64,000 bases of DNA from Tubulanus polymorphus (lineage: Eukaryota; Nemertea; Palaeonemertea; Tubulaniformes; Tubulanidae): positions 12,750,501-12,814,500 of the forward strand of contig NC_134031.1 of NCBI RefSeq assembly GCF_964204645.1, in the 5' to 3' direction. The notes under the pieces were generated by a model. It saw only the letters and a list, made by a program, of their open reading frames with translations, made no database searches and was not told the origin of the DNA. Below are positions 56,724 to 64,000 of this stretch, one piece after another (positions within the stretch are counted from its first letter, which is position 1; every line of letters starts with the position of its first letter). The position numbers were made by a program, and so were the translations under genes.

Positions 56724-57057
56724 TTATATAGAAATGTATTTTATATACCCCTAACCCTAGATAATCGAGTGTGAGAAAGTATGAATGTGAGGGTGAGAGT
56801 GAAGTGTGTATTTGGGTACTTTTTGCTCCAATTGCAAGCTTTAAACAGGTTCACCCTGCTAATATATGTTAAAAAATAATTGTGTATGTACTACTTTATT
56901 ATGTATGACTCATGTTTATTAGCAAAATAAAGAATAATGATAATGATTTTGGACCTTGTGTTATTAGATCAGATTGATAATTAATGATTTGACATTCCGT
57001 GACAGAAATTGTACATCTTTTTACACATGCGAAATTTCACGTGAAGTTAACCGTTAT

Positions 57058-57410
57058 CTATGGTGGCTGATTCGGGCCATACTAAAAAAAATTTTTCTGA
57101 CGGCTAGAGCAAAAATAAAAAAATTTTCACATTGGCCCGTTTTTTGGTTTTCTCGCACGAGAATTCAAAACTTTTGGTTTTCTCGCGCGAGAAAACAAAA
57201 AATGGGCCATTGTAAAATATTTTTATCCAGCTTCTAGTCAGTCAGAAAAATTTTTCAAACCAAAATGTTTAGTTGTCTCGCGCAAGAAAAGCAAAAGTTT
57301 TGAGTTCTCCCGCGTGAAAACCAAAAAATGGGCCAATGTGAGAATTGTTTTATCGTTGCTTTAGCCGTACAGCAAAAATTTTTTAGTATGGCCCGAAACA
57401 GCCACCATAG
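57058..57410. mobile_element. Foldback MITE with nested palindromes
   Basis: A 353-bp near-complete inverted repeat. CTATGGTGGCTGATTCGGGC at the left pairs with the inverse at the right (ending GCCACCATAG). The inner arms carry TTTTCTCGCGCGAGAAAA, itself a palindrome, and TGGCCC...GGGCCA blocks. It has no coding capacity. The TSD is not certain. It lies about 100 bp upstream of an AGXT exon. Confidence 0.8.
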
Positions 57411-57512
57411 TTTTATCCCACATGTGAATTGGATTAATCATTCAAAATTGTGTAAAATCAATTGCTAATGAACCAATTAACAGTATATTATACTATGTAT
57501 GCCTTATTTCAG

Positions 57513-57597
57513 AGATTGATGTCTTGTATACTGGCTCACAAAAAGTTATCAGCGCTCCATCTGGAACAGCGCCTATATCTTTCAGTCCCCGTGCTAG
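57513..57597 (+). CDS. AGXT: Serine--pyruvate/alanine--glyoxylate aminotransferase, exon B
   Basis: The acceptor TTATTTCAG is followed by codons for EIDVLYTGSQKVISAPSGTA and PISFSPRA. TGSQK holds the lysine that binds PLP as an internal aldimine. The phase-1 entry matches exon A at 26764 and the phase-2 exit (GCTAG|GTAGGT) matches exon C. A residue change (W-E for the usual W-G at the junction) is minor. No lesion is seen. Confidence 0.88.
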
Positions 57598-57680
57598 GTA
57601 GGTTAATTAGTATCATATCTAACCTTGTAAGCTTTTGTGGACAAATATCTAAAAAGGACTGCAAACTATTCTAATTGTAG

Positions 57681-57846
57681 AGCTAAAGTTGATAGCCGCA
57701 AACACCGTGTGCAATCGTTTTACTTTGACATCAATCACCTTGCCAATTATTGGGGAGTTGACGGTCAACCGAGACGCTATCATCACACCTGTCCCACATC
57801 AAATTTGTACATGCTAAGAGAGGGACTTGCTAGACTTGCAGAGGAG
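57681..57846 (+). CDS. AGXT: Serine--pyruvate/alanine--glyoxylate aminotransferase, exon C
   Basis: The acceptor CTAATTGTAG follows a short 83-bp intron. It encodes QSFYFDINHLANYWGVDGQP and RRYHHTCPTSNLYMLREGLA, the family signature following the PLP lysine. The donor GAGGAG|GTATGT closes in phase 0. Later exons for the C-terminal domain were not found before the window ends, so the gene continues beyond it or was overlooked. Confidence 0.88.
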
Positions 57847-58187
57847 GTATGTTCTTTTCAGCATCAAAAGCATGTTTTAGCTCTCTTACAACTGCTCTAG
57901 TAATGGAAGCTTGATCACTTGATCACTTTAGTTTGGCAAGACGCCAAATTTCAGGTCAATCCAATGAAAGTTGATGTGGGTTTTGTAGCTGGCAGTAGAT
58001 TAGAATTGCTGAAGAGTACTCTCTGCATCTGCACTAAGCATCTCACTTTGAAGATGGTGATTGTGACACCATTCTCTGCATGTATCAGGGATGAGAATTC
58101 CCTGCGCATCAGCAGTGTCCCGCATTTCAATGTATTTTCAGGTATTTCAACACTGATTTGAGCTATAAATCGGATCCGTTTTCTACT
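57847..58187. other. No recognised feature
   Basis: Intron or flank after the last identified AGXT exon. Overlapping open stretches on both strands (57919-58161) show no aminotransferase C-terminal motifs. Confidence 0.45.
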
Positions 58188-61134
58188 ATCTGCGCGAAGT
58201 AGATACGCGATCACGTAATGACTTTTTGCGCGAGTTGTTGCTTCGCGCAGAATAAACCTGCGCGAGCTGTGATGAACAGGTGCGCGATCGCTATTTGCGC
58301 GAGTTGTGATGAACAGATTTTACTTTATTCAATTGATTATGCAGCGAACTGTTAAAACATCAATATTAATAAGAGTAAGATTTTCCACTATTTGAATTTG
58401 TCAAGAAGCGATATTTAGAAACGTTATTACTTGTAAATTATCGCTAAAAGCTAAAGATTTGATGGTTTTGATTTTATATGCCTAATGACGATGATTATAT
58501 TGATGTAGTGTATCAAACTTGTAAATTGTAGTGTATCAAAATAGTGATACGGTACGTGAAAGGTAGCTTAATTACCTTTATTTGTTTATTAATCCTAATG
58601 TCATGAAATAATCCTGGTCTTGTTATATGATTACATTAGTGTATTCCAACATGTGCCCAAGACGATGTCCTAAAGTAAACTGAACGGTTCTGTTCTGGCC
58701 CAAGCTTATATTTTATTAATTCTATCGCGCGCACGAACTTTATTACATTTGATCGCGCGCGAGAACTTTATTACATTTGATTGTGCGCGCGGACTTAAAG
58801 CCCGGCGCACACGAGGCAATTTTTAGTCGTCGTGTTGCGACCGATCTTATCTCACGAAATGCCGCACACCTCGTTCAAAAATCTAAAAATATTAACCATT
58901 TTTTTATCACTTTCACTTATCCGCAAAGAATAACCGCATATCCTGATTTCTTCGAAAATTTCTCAGCATACTTCGTTGCCATATGCCACGCATGTCATAG
59001 GTCTGCAGTCATCTTTTTTGAGTCTTTATCCATGTCGTTAATCATTGGTCGTTGAGCGTTGGTCGTTTTCCGTTGTAAATGATGTTGTAAGTGATGTTAA
59101 GTGTTTGAAGAATCAAAGAATACTGTTTAATGTGCTGAGAAATTGCAGATTTTTATACGGTACTTCTATCATTGTCTTCAGAGTTTTAAGAACAATTAGT
59201 TTACACAGCTCTTCTAGATACGATGACTATTAAGAAATTAGGGTTCCTGGTACGATTGGCAAACATTGTGCCGGTATTTTAAAATAAATGGGCGAATGGG
59301 ATTACTAATTAGGCACATGCCACAATTTCTGCTTCGTTTAACATTTTGGCTACTTATTGTAAGAATTACTCGCATTTGAAACTAAAAGAATACCGGTATC
59401 GATAATAATGATTTCTTTGTTCGTTACCTCAGGTGCCAACACTGGACTGGTACTTAGTTTAAAAATGCATTTACATAGTAGTTTATACTAGACTTATAAT
59501 TAGTTAATGGCAGAAATTCATAATAAATGTGTATATACATAGTAATCAAATTATATCCAGTCAGGCGTATTCCATCCGACGGCCAGGTGCCTTCAGAAAA
59601 TAATGCCCGTCTGCTCTCCTTCTCAACCGCACCGAAGAGATTACATACCATTTTTCCAACCCTCGAATTCATTTATTTTAACTTATCCAATGATCACAAT
59701 TCCCATAATGAACGGTATTTAATTTTGTGTAAATAGTAATATACAATATAAGCCGAAATATCATCTTTCTTATTTATGTTCTTTATCATAATTAGTACAT
59801 TCAAATTTAAACACACAAACTTTTAATAATTAAGATAATAAAACTCTTTAATATTACTCTTTAATATTACTCCTTAATAATTGATTTATCAGACTAAGGG
59901 TCAGCGAGTGTTTCATAAAGTATGTTTCATAATTGCTCATTTCCACGAATTCTTCTCATGACTACAGCGCCGTAATTACCTTCAAATGATTTAGATTGCT
60001 CGCCTGATACAAGTATGAATGTTTCAGACAAACAACCATTAAGGCGGATAATGTATTATCTTGCATAACGAAACAATGCATGTATTCTCCCAGGACATAC
60101 CAAGAAACCTACGTATATAAATCGATTGATCTTTTTGAGAATACAATTCAGCTGCGAATCAATGACTTATTTATTGACCTAAAAGACAATTTTGATAATT
60201 AGATTAATGCAAATGATAAATATCAAATATAATCATATGTATATAATGCAGGTAGGAGAACGAATTTTTGGCAAAAAATTAGGGCTTCCTTAAATTACAA
60301 ATAGAAATGCTGACGAACTCATTTTCTTAGCTGTCGGGTCTAAAAATTACTTGTTTGTATAATTATCTAAATACTTTATACATAAGTGGCCGGCTATGTT
60401 TAAAATAAACTTGGGGAAAATGAGAAATTAGGTATAATTTTTTGTCCTATATCGCGCAATAAATGAATCCAAAAACTAGAAAATGCTAACTACAGACCAC
60501 TAAAAGATACAGTGAAATCTTTTTTCTCTTCAATCTGTGGGTGTTTAACATTAACGTTTAACGTGTTATTTTGATATTTTTTTATATACATGTATAATGT
60601 TTAGTCAAAGTGTTTACACGTGTATGACTTCATTAGTAATGAACAAAATTGTTATTTAAAACTCGTCTTTTCTCTCGATCAGTATACGTGTATTTAATGT
60701 TCTCTGCTAAAATGTTTGTAGATATCTCGCATATGTACGCTAACAATTCCAAACACAAGCAATTTATACTCGTTTATTGTCACTCACGTTACATGTATTC
60801 AACTCTTGTCATAGGTAATTACCCCTAGTTTGTTTTGCTTTTTTAATCCTCTTAGTTTGCTTCTGTCCTAATTACTTACGTTTGTGGCGGACTTCATTTT
60901 TCGTTGTCGAGAAATCCTTTGAAAAAAATTGTCACTTTTATCCCGCTCGCCCGAAAAATCATCGCACTAATTAGAGGTGAAATAAAATCCACGCGCCCGC
61001 AACGGAAGTCTTAGATAATACGAAGTACCGGGTCTAATTACCTCGCGCAACTGATCATGAAAATATCCTAACTGCGCGAAGTAACAACTAGCGCAACTGA
61101 TCATTACTCGATCGCGTAACTGGTTCGCGCAGAT
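58188..61134. mobile_element. 3-kb element with long GC-rich terminal inverted repeats
   Basis: The left end ATCTGCGCGAAGTAGATACG with CGAGTTGTTGCTTCGCGCAG has a diverged inverse at 61030-61134 (CTGCGCGAAGTAACAACTAG, GATCGCGTAACTGG, TTCGCGCAGAT). The TIRs are about 100-130 bp. The interior is AT-rich and has no transposase coding. The TSD was not determined, so the exact ends may be off by some bases. It is non-autonomous; the superfamily is unknown. Confidence 0.6.
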
Positions 61135-61565
61135 CGTCAGTTTCTGATCTTTAAATACCTGCTGATTTTGTATCTATGTATGTATCTGATTTTGTGTATG
61201 CATTGTTATGAATTTGTATCGTAATGCATATAGGCCTACTAACTGTTGACGCACACGTACGTAGTGAATGCCTTCAGATAGCATACGATGATAGTATAGA
61301 ATGATTCTTAGTCAGCATCATCGGCGCATTTTTACTACAATTATCCAGGGCTCGATCCATAATGCATGAGATGCTGATTGTCATGGAATGAAGATGTGCC
61401 ATATTGGAAATAGCCATTACCTTACAAAATATAATTCTCGTTCATGGGTTCAAGATCGCTCTGAGTACTCGGTTAACGTTTTAATTTGCAAAAACTCTCA
61501 GCTGGTTCGCATATGTAACCTATGTAAAAAACAGCGGATTTTATAGTTATGCGTTCTTATCCCTG
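61135..61565. other. No recognised feature
   Basis: Flank between the long-TIR element and the hAT relic. A TATGTATGTATC short repeat occurs at about 61174. No gene. Confidence 0.45.
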
Positions 61566-61877
61566 ATGTATGAAGAGTTTGTCAACCATGTATCAGTAGT
61601 TTCAAAATCAGATTCAAATCTGTTTGATAAGACCAATGATCGGTTAGATACATTTTACTATGAAAGGTTAAAAAACAAGATTGAATATTCTAAAGTGTGG
61701 CAGGTAGTGAGAAACCTTTTGCTTTCTTACGACCATGCTACGGTTGAAAGGGGTTTTAGCGTGGATCGTCAGGTGCGGCGTAGGAGCTCGTTTTTAGGGA
61801 TCAATAGTTTAATGGTTAAATATTTCTATAACGTTATTATATTATTATCGGTGGCTTGCGCCTCAGCGGTCACATAG
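61566..61877 (+). pseudogene. hAT transposase C-terminal (dimerisation) relic
   Basis: The open frame includes SKVWQVVRNLLLSYDHATVE and RGFSVDRQV, the pattern of the C-terminal dimerisation region of hAT-type transposases and derived zinc-finger proteins. The catalytic part is absent upstream. It ends after YFYNVIILL in a hydrophobic run that is probably read-through. Confidence 0.65.
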
Positions 61878-62029
61878 CTCTATCGCTGTATTAAAGCATT
61901 TCTCGCAGTTAACCCGGCCTCTGAGCCCTCGTCGTTGGAAGTGTCGGATCATGGGACATGTGTCATCGGAGCCGAGGATCCAACAAGGTGGAAGTAGTAA
62001 ATCTTGAGGAACCAACATTGTTAAACACA

Positions 62030-62600
62030 AAAGCATGATGACGTTGAATGGGGATGGCAATCCAAATGAAGACGAAATAGCTGAATTAACATCGCAAAAG
62101 AGAAGTCGTGCTGGTTACAAGGCAACCTTGATGAGGAATAGAAGAGATTCGAAAATTGATGTCCAGTGAACCAAACGTTGACGAAGTAGAAACTCGGCTG
62201 AACGAGATCAAGACATGCTGGAAAAACTTTGAAAAAAAGTCATGCTCTGTATGTCGCATTTCTAAAGAACTACAAAGACAAGGACCTGGCTGAAACATAC
62301 TATGAGAAGGAAGAAGAAGCTTATTCGGTATTCAGTAGAGGAGCTGAAAGATGGATATCAGACTTACGCCAGGATTTCGTCACGCCTCACGACTCAGTCA
62401 GTTGTACTAGCAGTAGCTATAGTAAGAGCAGTAAGAATAGCCTTAAAGTGATGCTGATCGAAGAATCCGCCTGAAAAAGGGTTAAGAAGCAAAACTTGCT
62501 GCTCTAGAAATCGAGAGACAACTGTCAGAATGAAGATTGGTATTGAAACAAGAGGAGGAAAGACTCAGAATGGAAGAACGAGAACTTAAAGGGTAACTGA
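62030..62600 (+). pseudogene. BEL/Pao-like retrotransposon gag N-terminal relic
   Basis: Frames broken by shifts read IAELTSQKRSRAGYKATLMR, then VDEVETRLNEIKTCWKNFEK, LKNYKDKDLAETYYEKEEEA and AERWISDLRQD. A Glu/Arg/Lys-rich helical part follows to about 62600. This resembles the coiled-coil N-terminal portion of BEL/Pao gag polyproteins. Neither LTRs nor pol sequence were found. The family is by general resemblance. Confidence 0.5.
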
Positions 62601-64000
62601 CACTTTTTTTTAAATTTCAAAATATGATGTATTCTATTGATCTTTACGCTCATCTTCAACCGTTCTGTTCCAAAATGTTTAGTTTACGTTCAATTTGTGA
62701 TTTTGTAATAAGATTTTTGACCTCATTTCGTTGTTTACATCGCTTACTGTTCAGCGTCGGCTAAATCAGCAGATGCGCGCTGCAACGTCATTAAAGGCAG
62801 AGCTGAGAAATAGTGTCTATAGAAATGCGTTGAATTTTTAGGAAACTGCGTGTATTTTCTGTTATATCTCAATGCCAGATTGTTTTAGAGCTTTGAAACT
62901 GGCCAGGGAGGCTAAAGGATTTATTGTCTATTGCATAAACCTATTTCAAAGAATCAATGAGTAATTTGAATAGGCTAAATCGATCAAATTGAAGATGCAG
63001 ATTACAATCCGCTGCTATGAAGCTATTAAAGTACACTCTGCTAAGCTCTCAGCATGGTTACTGCTGCTCCATAGTTCACCTATAGTTCAGCACCACAAGC
63101 ATACTATACAGTGTCTTATAAGCGATCACAGATTTCGATCTCGCTAAAGAATAAATAGATTCATATTCGTTTACTATTTACTATTTTTCATAGTCATTTA
63201 AGAATAAGTAGTTTGAAAACTAACACTTCAAAACTCTACAAAAACTTTCAATAAATTTCTACAGCCTTTAACAACAAATATTCAAAGGAATAATGTTTTT
63301 CGATTAAAGTTTCACGCTGCAGAAGAGTTTTGATAGATTACATCACAAATCTTTCACAAACATTATTTCTATCTTATAAAATAGGATGGATGGGGAAATA
63401 CTCTAATTTTGTGACCAAAGCCGCTACCAATACGAGGTATATTTCAAGAAAAGAATTGAAATTGTTCTTGCGGCTAATTCTGTCTAAGTTTCATCAGTTT
63501 ATAAGTCAAAATATTCTTAGATCTAACCATGATCTTACTTACTATCACTAAATGATAATACAAAACGATGATTTAAACATCCGTGTTCCTTGCTGTCTAT
63601 TAGAAAATGCCATGGATTGCTATTCAAATCCTATTTTGCGCTTAGTTTGAACGGATATGGTCCGTTCAACAGCTAATTATAATCATTAATATGTAGACTT
63701 TCAAAATGAGGAGGCATTTTGTCTCAATTCGAATGCCAAATAGGCATTAAATTAAGTTGAATTGCTCTTGTAGCCTATTTCCTATTCATTTCTATAGACA
63801 TCATTTCCGAGCCGTCACTTTAGTGACGCAGTTCTATTAATAGACACAGTACCACGCGTTCAGCAGAAGCAATGTATACACTGAACAGGTGTGCGAACAT
63901 CAAAATCATCAATTCTGACTAGATTGTAAAGATTTTTCCAATTATGAAATCACCTAGCCTTATTGTATACTATAATATATCGTTTAGTGTAAAAAGTAGA
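62601..64000. other. No recognised feature
   Basis: No exon, RNA gene or TE terminus is recognised up to the window end. Open stretches such as 63330-63551 plus lack family features. Confidence 0.5.

Overview
The window is animal nuclear DNA. It contains spliced exons with GT/AG borders, very little coding sequence and a dense layering of transposable elements. A marine invertebrate is likely. The abundant HINE-type elements with a GTCY microsatellite and ~150 bp internal tandem repeats recall the pearl elements described in bivalves, and a GGTCAAGGTCACC-type intronic minisatellite is also present, but neither fixes the phylum.

Host genes. (i) A plus-strand gene of unknown function has its last two exons at 8763-8985 and 11542-11618. 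(ii) A small minus-strand gene (24391-25856) can be modelled in four exons with compatible phases; its product would be secreted and end near a G-R-K amidation-type site. (iii) Three consecutive exons of a serine--pyruvate/alanine--glyoxylate aminotransferase (AGXT family) lie at about 26528-26764, 57513-57597 and 57681-57846. The intron between the first two is 30.7 kb and holds the most complex part of the window.

Left arm (1-21 kb). From left to right: old HINE1 pieces, a decayed Helitron Rep gene (3.2-5.3 kb), a duplicated repeat of HINE2 type (6.5-8.6 and 12.4-13.5 kb), a three-level nest of insertions (9.1-11.05 kb), an intact-ended P-element-like transposon (14183-19493; perfect 37-bp TIRs, perfect 7-bp TSD) carrying two convergent genes, and a full HINE1 copy (19600-21031).

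Middle (30.6-56.75 kb, inside the AGXT intron). A Polinton/Maverick-like element, almost wholly on the minus strand, has been split by later insertions. Recognisable parts are protein-primed PolB, an HNH-type nuclease, a chromodomain integrase, an FtsK/A32-like ATPase, a penton-like minor capsid protein, zinc-finger proteins and several tiny overlapping ORFs. A major capsid protein and protease were not seen. Splitting it are three full HINE1 copies, two HINE2 copies, a third HINE-like family with a tRNA-derived SINE inside it, a CAGGG-ended transposon with a 6-bp TSD inside polB, a TTAA-flanked MITE and a CR1/L2-like LINE. Most Polinton genes carry only a few frameshifts or stops, so it is a degraded but readable relic of one or possibly two elements.

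Right arm (57-64 kb). A foldback MITE, AGXT exons, a 3-kb element with long GC-rich TIRs, a hAT transposase tail and a BEL/Pao-like gag relic. No rRNA, CRISPR or prokaryotic operon features were seen.
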